From Flavobacterium aquicola (lineage in GTDB: Bacteria > Bacteroidota > Bacteroidia > Flavobacteriales > Flavobacteriaceae): a stretch of 64,000 nt of DNA. Of this stretch, positions 49,314-58,546 are shown piece by piece (the stretch's first letter is position 1; each line of letters begins with the position of its first letter). The stretch covers positions 1 through 64,000 of the forward strand of contig NZ_QUNI01000012.1 in assembly GCF_003385115.1 (NCBI RefSeq). The letters run 5' to 3'. A program made the translations under genes and the position numbers. The notes beneath the pieces were generated by a model. The model did no database searches. It saw nothing but the letters and a program-made list of their open reading frames with translations, and was not told where the DNA came from.

Positions 49314-51854
49314 ATGAACACCAGAATTTTAAAAATTATATATATAATTTTTTCTGTTATTTTTTCTTCAGCAAGTTTTGCTCAGGCAGTACAGCCCAAT
49401 ATCGTTTATAGTGATAACAATGTACGTTTTACAGTAATCACTGATGGAGCAATACGTATGGAATACCAGCCTTCGGGTAATTTTGTAGATAATCCTTCGT
49501 TTCTTGCTTCCGAAAGAAAATATCCAGCGGTCAAATACAAACTGAAAAAAGGAAATTGGATTGAAATTGAAACTTCAAAAATGAAGTTGAAATACAAAAA
49601 AAACAGCGGTGAATTTACTGCAAAGAATATTCAGATTACGGATGTAAAAGGGACTAAACCTTTTCAATGGGTTCCAGGAACTAAACAGCAGCATAATCTT
49701 GGAGGAACGCTGCGAACCTTGGACGAGATGGATGGAGATACTCAAAGAGGAAGCGTTGCAGAAGCTAAAAGCGGTGAAAAACGTAAATTAGAAGACGGAC
49801 TTCTTTCAAAGGACGGATGGTCTTTTATTGATGATTCTAATAATTTTCTTTTTGATGACAGTAATTGGGCTTGGGTGACACAAAGAAAAAATAAAGAAGG
49901 CCAAGATTGGTATTTTATGGCTTATGGAGAAGATTACAAAACGGCTCTAAAAGATTTTACAATCTTCGCAGGAAAAATGCCTTTGCCTCCCCGTTATGCC
50001 TTTGGGAATTGGTGGTCTAGATATTGGTCTTATTCTGATGGGGAATTTCGATCATTGATAGATAATTTTCACAAGTATGGAATTCCATTGGATGTTTTAG
50101 TTGTGGATATGGATTGGCATTATACTGATGAGGGAAGAGGTGGCTGGACCGGCTGGACTTGGAATAAAAATTTATTTCCTGATCCGCCCAAATTTTTAGA
50201 ATACCTGCATGAAAATAATTTGAAAGTAACCCTGAACCTGCATCCTGCTGATGGAGTTTCTTCTTATGAGGAGGGTTTCAGTGGCATGAGGAAAGATTTA
50301 GAATTAAATCCTTCGACCACCAAAAATATTCCGTGGATAGGTTCAGATAAAAAATTCATGACTGCTTTTTTTGAGAATATACTCCGCCCGATGGAAAAAC
50401 AAGGAGTGGATTTCTGGTGGCTGGATTGGCAGCAGCACCCATTCGATAAAAATGTAGATAAGTTAAGTAATACATGGTGGATTAATTATTTATTCTTCAG
50501 CGATAAAGAACGCAATAGTACGGCAAGACCAATGCTTTATCATCGCTGGGGCGGACTGGGAAATCACCGTTATCAGATTGGTTTTTCGGGAGATACTCAC
50601 ATGACTTGGAAATCTTTAGACTATCAGCCATTTTTTAACTCTCAAGCTTCAAATGTTTTATACGGATATTGGAGTCATGATATTGGCGGGCACACTGGCG
50701 GGCATTTTGAAACAGAAATGTATCTGCGCTGGCTGCAGTTTGGCGCATTAAGTCCTATTATGCGTACCCATACAGGCAAAAGTGCTGATAAGAACAAAGA
50801 GCCTTGGGTTTTTAATCAGGAAGTATTTACCATAATCAAGAATACGATTAAACAGCGCTATGAGATGGCTCCTTACATTTATACAATGGCACGTAATGCT
50901 TATGACAAAGGCATCAGCTTATGTTATCCTTTATACTACGATTATCCTCAAAGCAAAGAAGCATACGATTTCAAAAATGAATACATGTTTGGAAAAGATA
51001 TTTTAGTTGCGCCTGTTACTAAACAATCTGAAAATGGTTTTGCCGAAATAGATGTGTGGCTTCCTGAGGGAGACTGGTATGACTGGCATACTGGAACCCT
51101 CTTAAAAGGAGGGAAAGTGATAAAAAGAAATTTTGCACTTGATGAATTTGGGATGTATGTTAAAGCGGGGGCAATACTTCCTCTGTACTCAGATACTGTA
51201 ATGAATCTTAATGGTAATAATGAAGATTATATTGTTACAGTTTTCCCAGGAAGAGAAGGTTCATCCTCTATTTATGAAGATAACGGAAATGATAAAAGCT
51301 ATGAAAAAGATTTTGCCGTAACCGAATTAAAGTCTCTTCGAAAAGGAAATGAACTTCAAATCAGCATTGATGCCAGAAAAGGAAAATACCAGGACATGCC
51401 TGATTCAAGAGGTTACAGTATAAAATTAATGTCTTCTGTAATGCCGGAATCAGTAACTCTAAATGGAAAATCATTATCCTTTAAATATCTGGAAGATGAA
51501 TTTGCAGTTTTGGCACAGCTTGGAAAACTTTCCTGTAATGAAGCTAAAAATATTGTCGTAACATATCCTGCTGGGGCTGCAGACTTAACAAATGGTATTG
51601 CAGGTAAGAGCAGAAGAATAGCCAAAGCAATAGAACAATTGAAGTATAAAGATCCAGGAATTGTGCTGATTGATGAATTAGGTAAAATGGGAAGCATTAA
51701 TGAAGCTATACTATATTATCCTAAGAATGTCAATGAATTGGTTAACGAGTTTAATAAAAACTATAATGAGCTTCCGGAAATTTTGAAAAAACAAAAGCTT
51801 GACAGCGAAAAAGTACAATGGTTCCTAAAAGTTATCGGTTACGAAAAATATTAA
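49314..51854 (+). CDS. Exported glycoside hydrolase family 31 enzyme (DWQQ type)
   Basis: An 846-residue GH31 from the ATG at 49314 (a TTG six bases upstream is less likely). Signal peptide ends near SASFAQA. The catalytic barrel includes LDVLVVDMDWHYTD, the nucleophile Asp371 in FWWLDWQQHP and the acid/base Asp427 in FSGDTHMTW; WSHDIGGHTGG follows. The DWQQ motif differs from the DMNEP of classical alpha-glucosidases and marks a separate GH31 branch whose members include alpha-xylosidase- and alpha-galactosidase-like activities, so I do not name a substrate. A DUF5110-like beta domain and a roughly 90-residue helical tail end the protein. Confidence 0.92.
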   Translation: MNTRILKIIYIIFSVIFSSASFAQAVQPNIVYSDNNVRFTVITDGAIRMEYQPSGNFVDNPSFLASERKYPAVKYKLKKGNWIEIETSKMKLKYKKNSGEFTAKNIQITDVKGTKPFQWVPGTKQQHNLGGTLRTLDEMDGDTQRGSVAEAKSGEKRKLEDGLLSKDGWSFIDDSNNFLFDDSNWAWVTQRKNKEGQDWYFMAYGEDYKTALKDFTIFAGKMPLPPRYAFGNWWSRYWSYSDGEFRSLIDNFHKYGIPLDVLVVDMDWHYTDEGRGGWTGWTWNKNLFPDPPKFLEYLHENNLKVTLNLHPADGVSSYEEGFSGMRKDLELNPSTTKNIPWIGSDKKFMTAFFENILRPMEKQGVDFWWLDWQQHPFDKNVDKLSNTWWINYLFFSDKERNSTARPMLYHRWGGLGNHRYQIGFSGDTHMTWKSLDYQPFFNSQASNVLYGYWSHDIGGHTGGHFETEMYLRWLQFGALSPIMRTHTGKSADKNKEPWVFNQEVFTIIKNTIKQRYEMAPYIYTMARNAYDKGISLCYPLYYDYPQSKEAYDFKNEYMFGKDILVAPVTKQSENGFAEIDVWLPEGDWYDWHTGTLLKGGKVIKRNFALDEFGMYVKAGAILPLYSDTVMNLNGNNEDYIVTVFPGREGSSSIYEDNGNDKSYEKDFAVTELKSLRKGNELQISIDARKGKYQDMPDSRGYSIKLMSSVMPESVTLNGKSLSFKYLEDEFAVLAQLGKLSCNEAKNIVVTYPAGAADLTNGIAGKSRRIAKAIEQLKYKDPGIVLIDELGKMGSINEAILYYPKNVNELVNEFNKNYNELPEILKKQKLDSEKVQWFLKVIGYEKY

Positions 51855-51953
51855 TTAATAAAAGAGATAATTCAAAAAACGATCTGTATTAAATACAATA
51901 ACTGCGGGAATTAGCATTGATTCCTGCGGTTTAACCCTCAAATATATTTTATA

Positions 51954-53120
51954 ATGAAAAATAAATTAATAGCTGTTGCTTTATTTTCTATGCTGACAAT
52001 TAGCTGCAACAAAAGCAAAAATGAACTGAAAACGGAGCAAACCCCAACAGAAGCTGCTACTGCCGAAAGAACAATCTGGACCAAAGAGCAGGCTAACGCA
52101 TGGTATGCAGAACAGCCATGGTTAGTTGGAGCCAATTTCACACCTGGTAATGCCATTAACCAATTAGAAATGTGGCAGGCAGATACTTTTGATCCGAAAA
52201 AAATCGATCAGGAATTAGGCTGGGCAGAAAGCATAGGAATGAACGTAATGCGCGTGTACCTTCATGATTTACTGCATAAAGATGATGCCGAAGGGTTTTA
52301 TAAAAGAATGGATGAATATTTGACCATTGCAGATAAACACCATATTAAAACATTATTCGTTTTATTCGATTCTTGTTGGGATCCGTTTCCTGCAGCTGGA
52401 AAACAAAGAGCTCCTCAGCCATTTGTTCACAATTCGGGCTGGGTTCAGTCACCGGGACAAAAAGCACTTTTGGACCAAACACAGACGCCGCGTTTAGAAA
52501 AATACATTAAAGAAACGGTAGCTCACTTTAAAAATGACAATAGGATTTTAGGCTGGGATGTTTGGAATGAGCCAGACAACATGAACAGTCCTGCTTATGT
52601 AAAAGTGGAAACTAAAGATAAAGAAGAACTAGTTTACAAGCTCTTAGAAAAAGCTTTCGAATGGGCTCGCTCAAGCAATCCTTCACAGCCTTTAACATCA
52701 GGAGTCTGGGCGGGTGACTGGTCTGAAAAAGGAATGAAAGCTATTTTTAGATTACAGCTGGAACAATCAGATGTTATTTCTTTTCACTGTTATGATAAGC
52801 CTGCTGATTTTACCAACCGAATAAATGAATTAAAACGTTACGGGAAACCATTATTATGCACAGAATACATGGCCAGGCCGAACGGCAGCACTTTTGAAGG
52901 GTTTTTACCAATTGCCAAAGAAAACAAAATTGCTATGATCAATTGGGGATTAGTAGACGGGAAAACTCAAACAAAATTCCCTTGGGACAGCTGGACAAAA
53001 AAATATACTTCTGCACCGCCTGTATGGTTTCATGAAGTATTTAATTCAGATGGGACTCCTTATAAAAAAGCAGAAACTGATTTTATAAAAAAAATCACAT
53101 CTGAAGTAAATACTAAATAA
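51954..53120 (+). CDS. GH5-like cellulase-superfamily lipoprotein
   Basis: A 388-residue lipoprotein (Cys18 in MLTISCNKS) with an alpha/beta barrel of the clan GH-A type. The acid/base is Glu206 in GWDVWNEPDN and the nucleophile is Glu304 in LLCTEYMARPNG, the usual strand-4 and strand-7 positions; the N-terminal barrel segment is WLVGANFTPGNAINQLEMW. Relatives in Bacteroidota are named 1,4-beta-xylanase or cellulase-family glycosylhydrolase without strong biochemical support. It lies 99 bases after GH31 in the PUL. Confidence 0.88.
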   Translation: MKNKLIAVALFSMLTISCNKSKNELKTEQTPTEAATAERTIWTKEQANAWYAEQPWLVGANFTPGNAINQLEMWQADTFDPKKIDQELGWAESIGMNVMRVYLHDLLHKDDAEGFYKRMDEYLTIADKHHIKTLFVLFDSCWDPFPAAGKQRAPQPFVHNSGWVQSPGQKALLDQTQTPRLEKYIKETVAHFKNDNRILGWDVWNEPDNMNSPAYVKVETKDKEELVYKLLEKAFEWARSSNPSQPLTSGVWAGDWSEKGMKAIFRLQLEQSDVISFHCYDKPADFTNRINELKRYGKPLLCTEYMARPNGSTFEGFLPIAKENKIAMINWGLVDGKTQTKFPWDSWTKKYTSAPPVWFHEVFNSDGTPYKKAETDFIKKITSEVNTK

Positions 53121-53190
53121 TGGCGAAATAATAATGCAATAAAAACTGATTTTTTTCATAATAACTGTGGTTAGTTATTCATGTGTTGGC

Positions 53191-53229
53191 CAAATTATCG
53201 GGATGTTCTGTCCCGGTAATTTGATTTTT
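53191..53229 (+). terminator. Rho-independent terminator after the GH5-like gene
   Basis: CAAATTATCGGGA pairs with TCCCGGTAATTTG with one wobble, followed by ATTTTTAATT. It lies in the 268-base gap before GH43, which suggests GH43 has its own promoter. Confidence 0.7.
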
Positions 53230-53388
53230 AATTATCTGCAAAGCATTAAAAAATAAAACAAAATAATCTTTTTACTTTTTTAAAGTCAGTGCTTTAAAGG
53301 ACGGATTAAGAAGAAATGACTAATTAGATTATGGAATGAATATGTCCGCAAATTGACTGCAAAAAATAAAAATAAATATTTAAATATA

Positions 53389-54438
53389 ATGAAGAATAAT
53401 TCCATACTGAAACAAACACTATTACTGATTCTATTTTGTATCGGAAGCAATACAATATCGGCACAGCAGACATTTACTAATCCTATTCTGGATTATGGTG
53501 CCGACCCTTACAGCACTTACCATAATGGATATTATTATTATACCCATACTATGCAGGACAAGCTGGTTCTCTGGAAAACTAAAAATTTGGCAGATTTAAA
53601 AAATGCTGAAAAGAAAATCATTTGGACCGCTCCAATGAATACCGATTATTCTGCTGATATCTGGGCACCCGAATTTCATTTTATAAATGGTAAATGGTAT
53701 GCATACTTTGCGGCAGACAATGGATCGAATAACACACACAGAATGTATGTTTTAGAAAATAATTCTGAAAATCCAATGGAAGGCGAATGGATTTTTAAAG
53801 GGAAAATTGCCTCACAAACAGATAAATGGGCAATTGATGGTAATGTTTTTTTGTATAAAAAACAATTGTATATGATTTGGTCCGGTTGGGAAGGCGATAC
53901 TAATGGACAGCAGGATATTTATATTGCCAAAATGAAAAGCCCTACTCAGATTGACGGAGACAGAGTTAGGATTTCAAAACCAACAAATCCTTGGGAACTG
54001 CATGGCGCATTGCACGATGATATAAATCCAGCGCAGGTAAATGTAAATGAAGGACCGCAATTTCTGTCGCATAAAAACAAAGCGTTTATTGTTTTTTCGG
54101 CAAGTGGCTGCTGGACGGATAATTACAGCTTAGGATTACTCACATTTATAGGAAAAGATAATTTATTGGATCCTTTGGCTTGGGTAAAATCTGATGCGCC
54201 AATTTTGCAGCAATCAGATAAAACAAAAGTGTATGCTCCTGGACATAATTCATTTTTTAAATCGCCAAACGGAAAAGAAGATTGGATTTTATACCACGCA
54301 AATTCAAATCCTGGAGATGGATGCGGAGTAAAAAGATCACCTAGAATGCAGCAGATAAAATGGGATAAAAAAGGAAACCCGGTTATTGGCGATGCAATAT
54401 CCGAAGGAATTCCTGTAGCTATTCCTGCTATCAAATAA
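53389..54438 (+). CDS. Exported glycoside hydrolase family 43 enzyme
   Basis: A 349-residue enzyme from the ATG at 53389 (a TTG at 53353 in frame precedes it without a signal-like sequence). Signal peptide ends at ISAQQ. Five-bladed propeller catalytic triad: base Asp39 in DYGADPY, pKa modulator Asp150 in WAIDGNVF and acid Glu221 in NEGPQFL. The family covers arabinofuranosidases, xylosidases and galactosidases; GH43 enzymes with GADPY-type starts are frequent in arabinan and arabinoxylan loci. It is 23 bases ahead of the aldose epimerase gene. Confidence 0.92.
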   Translation: MKNNSILKQTLLLILFCIGSNTISAQQTFTNPILDYGADPYSTYHNGYYYYTHTMQDKLVLWKTKNLADLKNAEKKIIWTAPMNTDYSADIWAPEFHFINGKWYAYFAADNGSNNTHRMYVLENNSENPMEGEWIFKGKIASQTDKWAIDGNVFLYKKQLYMIWSGWEGDTNGQQDIYIAKMKSPTQIDGDRVRISKPTNPWELHGALHDDINPAQVNVNEGPQFLSHKNKAFIVFSASGCWTDNYSLGLLTFIGKDNLLDPLAWVKSDAPILQQSDKTKVYAPGHNSFFKSPNGKEDWILYHANSNPGDGCGVKRSPRMQQIKWDKKGNPVIGDAISEGIPVAIPAIK

Positions 54439-54461
54439 TTGAAATTTTAAACATATAAAAA

Positions 54462-55646
54462 ATGAAAAACGCACAATTAGCGGCCATTCTTTTTTTTGGA
54501 TTGCTGCTTCAGACTTCCTGTCAGAAAAAAGAACAGGCTGGTACTCAAGAATCAAATAAATCGCTAAGCGAAAATATAAATAAACAAACAATAGTTCTTG
54601 ATTCAAGTAATTTTGCAGAAGAAATTGAAGGAAAAAAAGTAAATCTCTATTGGATAAAGAATGCAGCTATTCAGGCTGCTTTTACCAATTACGGGGGGCG
54701 TTTGGTTAGTTTATTGGTTAAAAATAAAGACGGCGAATTTATAGATGTGGTGGTGGGTTTTAAAAGTATTAAAGACTATCAAAGCTCAACTGAACCTTAT
54801 TTTGGAGCAACTATCGGGCGTGTGGGTAATCGAATTGCTAAAGGAAAATTTACTTTAAAAGGGAAAGAGTATAGTGTTCCGGTTAATAACGGAGAAAATG
54901 CTTTGCATGGGGGAACAAAAGGATATCAAGCTGTTGTTTGGGATGCTGAAAAAATAAATGATCAAACATTAGTCTTTACTTATACTTCTCCAGATGGCGA
55001 AATGGGATTTCCTGGAAACTTGAAAGTAAAAGTTACTTATAGCGTAACGGCGGATAATGAAGTAAGAATGGAATATGAAGCCACAACTGATAAAACAACA
55101 GTTGTAAATTTAACCAATCATGCTTTCTTTAATTTAAATGGAGAAGGAAATGGAAGTATCTTAAATCATATTGTACAATTCAATGCTAAGGAATATACGC
55201 CTGTTGATAAAGGTTTAATTCCAACTGGAAAAATTGAAACTGTTATTGGCACACCATTCGATTTTACATCTCCTCATACCATCGGCGAACGAATTAATTC
55301 AAATAATGTTCAATTGGAGAATGGAGGCGGATACGATCACAATTTTGTATTAAAGCACTCTAAAGGAAATAGTATGATTAATGCAGGGTCAATAACTGGT
55401 GATTTATCAGGTGTTGTAATGGAGGTTTTTACAGAAGAACCAGGTTTTCAGTTTTACAGTGGCAATTTTATGCAGGGAAAAAACACGTTTAAATCGGGTG
55501 CAAAAGACAGTTACAGAACAGCCTTTGCCCTAGAAACGCAGCATTTTCCTGATGCACCAAATCAGCCTGATTTTCCATCAATAACATTAGAGCCAAAATC
55601 AGTTTATCACACTGTTTCTATTTATAAATTTTCGAACAAGCACTGA
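54462..55646 (+). CDS. galM: Aldose 1-epimerase (mutarotase), lipoprotein form
   Basis: A 394-residue mutarotase carrying a lipoprotein signal (Cys20 in LLLQTSCQKK), so it acts outside the cytoplasm. It interconverts the anomers of aldoses. Family features: YGGRLVSLLV strand, IGRVGNRIAKG, NNGENALHGG with His149, the catalytic His in NLTNHAFFNL (His220), and the catalytic Glu in VFTEEPGFQFYSGN. Its place directly after GH43 suggests it equilibrates a sugar released by the glycosidases before uptake. Confidence 0.93.
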   Translation: MKNAQLAAILFFGLLLQTSCQKKEQAGTQESNKSLSENINKQTIVLDSSNFAEEIEGKKVNLYWIKNAAIQAAFTNYGGRLVSLLVKNKDGEFIDVVVGFKSIKDYQSSTEPYFGATIGRVGNRIAKGKFTLKGKEYSVPVNNGENALHGGTKGYQAVVWDAEKINDQTLVFTYTSPDGEMGFPGNLKVKVTYSVTADNEVRMEYEATTDKTTVVNLTNHAFFNLNGEGNGSILNHIVQFNAKEYTPVDKGLIPTGKIETVIGTPFDFTSPHTIGERINSNNVQLENGGGYDHNFVLKHSKGNSMINAGSITGDLSGVVMEVFTEEPGFQFYSGNFMQGKNTFKSGAKDSYRTAFALETQHFPDAPNQPDFPSITLEPKSVYHTVSIYKFSNKH

Positions 55647-55654
55647 TTTTTTTC

Positions 55655-55692
55655 ATGAGCATTTTTTTATCTAAAGGTAAATTAATGCTCAT
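55655..55692 (+). terminator. Weak stem-loop after the epimerase gene
   Basis: ATGAGCATT (55655-55663) and AATGCTCAT (55684-55692) form a 9-bp stem with a 20-base loop and a weak T-rich tail. It may end the first PUL's transcript just before the LacI-type operator at 55737. Confidence 0.45.
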
Positions 55693-55736
55693 TGATTTAT
55701 AAATTTTTATAGAATCAAACGGATTATATTTAATTT

Positions 55737-55752
55737 ACTAAATCGTTTTAGT
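55737..55752. promoter_or_regulatory. LacI-type operator, upstream of the second GH31
   Basis: ACTAAATCGTTTTAGT, one mismatch from the perfect palindrome at 58468-58483. TACATTCG (55761-55768), one mismatch from TAnnTTTG, follows, and the gene begins at 55799. Conserved centre-CG palindromes of this form are typical LacI-family sites. Confidence 0.7.
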
Positions 55753-55798
55753 GTATTATTTACATTCGTAAAAGTTTAATAACATTTAAGTTTCCATC

Positions 55799-57964
55799 AT
55801 GAATCTAAAAAACATATTTTCGATCTTTTTTATTTCAGTATGTATTACTGGATCTGCAGCTCAGGAAATTCCATTGCTCAAAACGTCATTGGTGGGCAAT
55901 AGAATAGTAGAATTTGTACCTAAAGGGTTTGATAAAAATAAAACCCCATCATTAATACTAGTCTCTCCCCCAAACTCTAAAGGTAAGATACCATCTGATT
56001 GGACTTTGACTCCCAAGTTTACATTAAAAAACAATAATGCAGGTGCTGTTTTAAATTTGGAAGGAAATATAAGCTTATATGGAGGAGGAGAAGTTACAGG
56101 TCCTCTTTTACGTAACGGTAAGTCTATAAAATTATGGAATACAGATACTGGTGCATACAGTGTAGAAGGCGGAAAAAGACTGTACCAGACACATCCATGG
56201 GTTATGGGTGTTCGTCCCGATGGTTCTGCTTTTGGAATTATCTTCGACAGTACTTGGAAGGCTGAATTGATTACAAACTCTAACCAGATTATTTATAATT
56301 CTGAAGGCAGTCTGTTCAAAGTTTATATCATTGATAGAAAATCGCCTCAGGAAGTAATAAAAGGTCTTTCAGAATTAACAGGCACTATCAAGCTGCCTCC
56401 CCGCTGGGCATTAGGATATCACCAATGCCGATTTTCTTATGACAGTGAAAAACGAGTTATGGAAATCGCTGATACTTTTAGAGAAAAGAAAATTCCTTGT
56501 GACGTTATCTGGATGGATATCGACTATATGCAGGGATACCGAGTATTTACATTTGACAGTATCCGATTTAAAAATCCTAAAGTCTTAAACGACAATTTGC
56601 ATAAAAAAGGATTTAAGGCTGTTTATATGATTGATCCAGGTGTAAAAGTAGATAAACAATATTCGGTTTATAACACAGGAACAAAAAATGATGTTTGGGT
56701 TAAGAAAAACAATGGAGAAGAGTATCACGGCAAAGTATGGCCGGGTGATTGCGCTTTTCCAGACTTTACCAATCCTTCAGCAAGAAAGTGGTGGGGCGGA
56801 CTGTATAAAGATTTTTTAAGTACAGGAATAGATGGTGTGTGGAATGACATGAATGAGCCTGCCGTTAATGATAATGATTTTCCAGAAGATAAACGCCTTG
56901 GTACAATGCCATACGATACACCTCATAAAGGAGGCGGTAATTTGCCACAAGGTTCTCACTTATTATATCATAATGCATATGGCAGATTGATGGTTGAAGC
57001 ATCATTCGAAGGTATATTGAAAGCCAATCCTGCTAAGCGTCCGTTTCTTTTGACGCGTTCTAATTTATTGGGAGGACAGCGTTATGCGGCGACTTGGACA
57101 GGTGATAATTACGCCAGTGTGGAACATATGAAATTATCTGTGCCGATGTCTCTTACATTAGGATTGTCAGGCCAGCCTTTTAATGGACCTGATATTGGAG
57201 GTTTTCTTGGAGATACAAATGGCGATTTATGGGCAAACTGGCTTGGTTTTGGAGCATTTATGCCTTTTGCACGCGGACATGCATGTGCTGGGACAAATAA
57301 TAAAGAGCCATGGGCTTATGGAGAAGAGATCGAAAAAACATCGCGTATTGCTTTAGAAAGACGCTATCGTTTGCTGCCTTATTTATACACCCTGTTTTAT
57401 GAGTCTTCAAAAAATGGTATGCCGGTAATGAGTCCAGTATTTTTTGCGGACACTAAAGACCCGTTACTAAGAGCTGAAGATCAGGTTTTTTTGTTAGGAG
57501 AAAACCTTTTAGTAGTACCTGCATTTGCTAAAGAGCCTGCACTTCCAGCGGGTATTTGGGAAGAGCTAAACCTTATAGAAGGTGAAAAAACGGATAAGTA
57601 TCAGGCAAAATTAAGTATCAAGGGCGGAAGTATTATCCCCGCTGGTAAAGTTATTCAGAATGCTGGAGAAAATTCCTTTGATCCATTGAGTCTTTTTGTT
57701 TGTCTAGATGCAGATGGTATTGCGAATGGAAAATTATATATTGATTCTGGGGATGGATTCGGATTCGAGAAAGGGGATTACGCTATGTTAACATTTAATG
57801 CTGTAAAAAATAATGATACTGTTGTAATAAAAGTTTCAAATGCAGAAGGTAAAAGAAATATCAATGAAGAAGTAAAAAAAATAAATGTGACTGTATTACT
57901 TAACGGTAAAACGTATACAGGTTCTGGTACGCTTACTGATGGAATTACGATTGCTTTAAAATAG
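55799..57964 (+). CDS. Exported GH31 alpha-glucosidase (second PUL)
   Basis: A 721-residue classical GH31 with signal peptide ending near GSAAQE. The nucleophile is Asp350 in GVWNDMNEPAV and the acid/base Asp436 in WTGDNYAS; CDVIWMDIDYMQG and the RNGKSIKLWNTD N-terminal segment are those of alpha-glucosidases that trim alpha-1,4/1,6 gluco-oligosaccharides. It differs in type from the GH31 at 49314. A LacI-type operator precedes it and a terminator follows at 58041, so it may be a single-gene unit of the same regulon as the second susCD. Confidence 0.93.
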   Translation: MNLKNIFSIFFISVCITGSAAQEIPLLKTSLVGNRIVEFVPKGFDKNKTPSLILVSPPNSKGKIPSDWTLTPKFTLKNNNAGAVLNLEGNISLYGGGEVTGPLLRNGKSIKLWNTDTGAYSVEGGKRLYQTHPWVMGVRPDGSAFGIIFDSTWKAELITNSNQIIYNSEGSLFKVYIIDRKSPQEVIKGLSELTGTIKLPPRWALGYHQCRFSYDSEKRVMEIADTFREKKIPCDVIWMDIDYMQGYRVFTFDSIRFKNPKVLNDNLHKKGFKAVYMIDPGVKVDKQYSVYNTGTKNDVWVKKNNGEEYHGKVWPGDCAFPDFTNPSARKWWGGLYKDFLSTGIDGVWNDMNEPAVNDNDFPEDKRLGTMPYDTPHKGGGNLPQGSHLLYHNAYGRLMVEASFEGILKANPAKRPFLLTRSNLLGGQRYAATWTGDNYASVEHMKLSVPMSLTLGLSGQPFNGPDIGGFLGDTNGDLWANWLGFGAFMPFARGHACAGTNNKEPWAYGEEIEKTSRIALERRYRLLPYLYTLFYESSKNGMPVMSPVFFADTKDPLLRAEDQVFLLGENLLVVPAFAKEPALPAGIWEELNLIEGEKTDKYQAKLSIKGGSIIPAGKVIQNAGENSFDPLSLFVCLDADGIANGKLYIDSGDGFGFEKGDYAMLTFNAVKNNDTVVIKVSNAEGKRNINEEVKKINVTVLLNGKTYTGSGTLTDGITIALK

Positions 57965-58040
57965 CTTTTCATAGTTGGTTTTTGGATAGGTCTTTAAGTC
58001 AAAGATCCAAAAATAAGCTGCCCGATAACTTGAACAAGCC

Positions 58041-58088
58041 AGAAAGACTAACGTTCTTATGACGCTGTTAGTCTTTCTTTGGTTTTTG
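58041..58088 (+). terminator. Rho-independent terminator after the second GH31
   Basis: AGAAAGACTAAC (58041-58052) pairs with GTTAGTCTTTCT (58067-58078) over a 14-base loop, followed by TTGGTTTTTGG. Confidence 0.75.
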
Positions 58089-58467
58089 GTGTGTTTGAGT
58101 AATAAAAATAAGCCAGTCAAGTTACGTGATTTTTTGCTAAAAATCACAATATCATTATCATATAGTTTATTAATGCATCAGCTTCTCTAATTTCTATTTT
58201 GACCAAAAGTTTAATTTGTTTCAAAAATTAAAGATTAGAATAAGATTGCAATTTTTGATAATGACAAATATTTTATTTCTTAATAAAAAAAAAAGAAGTT
58301 TTCCTATAAGTATATCATTTTTGCCTCTTTCTCAAAAGTACTGATGATTGAATAATTACTTTCATTTTGCGTTTTTTTTATCAATTTATTATTAAATTAA
58401 TGTTAAAAAAGTTTTTATGTATAAATTTCTATAAAAATTTTCAAGATATATAATTTTATTTTTTTTT

Positions 58468-58490
58468 ACTAAAACGTTTTAGTATGTTTG
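58468..58490 (+). promoter_or_regulatory. LacI-type operator overlapping the -7 box of the second susC
   Basis: ACTAAAACGTTTTAGT (58468-58483) is a perfect 16-bp palindrome with a central CG, and its last base is the first base of TATGTTTG (58483-58490), an exact TAnnTTTG. A bound regulator would cover the promoter, so repression is the simplest reading. The same palindrome with one change lies at 55737. Confidence 0.8.
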
Positions 58491-58546
58491 TACTGTCGAC
58501 TAACATAATTTCAATTAATAATAAACCAAAATGAAAAAAACCCAAA

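Larger units (their letters stand above)
57965..58546. other. Intergenic stretch before the second susC
   Basis: Holds the terminator at 58041-58088, then about 380 bases of A/T-rich DNA without an identifiable gene, and at its end the operator and -7 box at 58468-58490. A 10-codon reading frame (58531-58563, MKKTQNENKN) overlaps the susC start at 58547 and could act as a leader. Confidence 0.5.
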
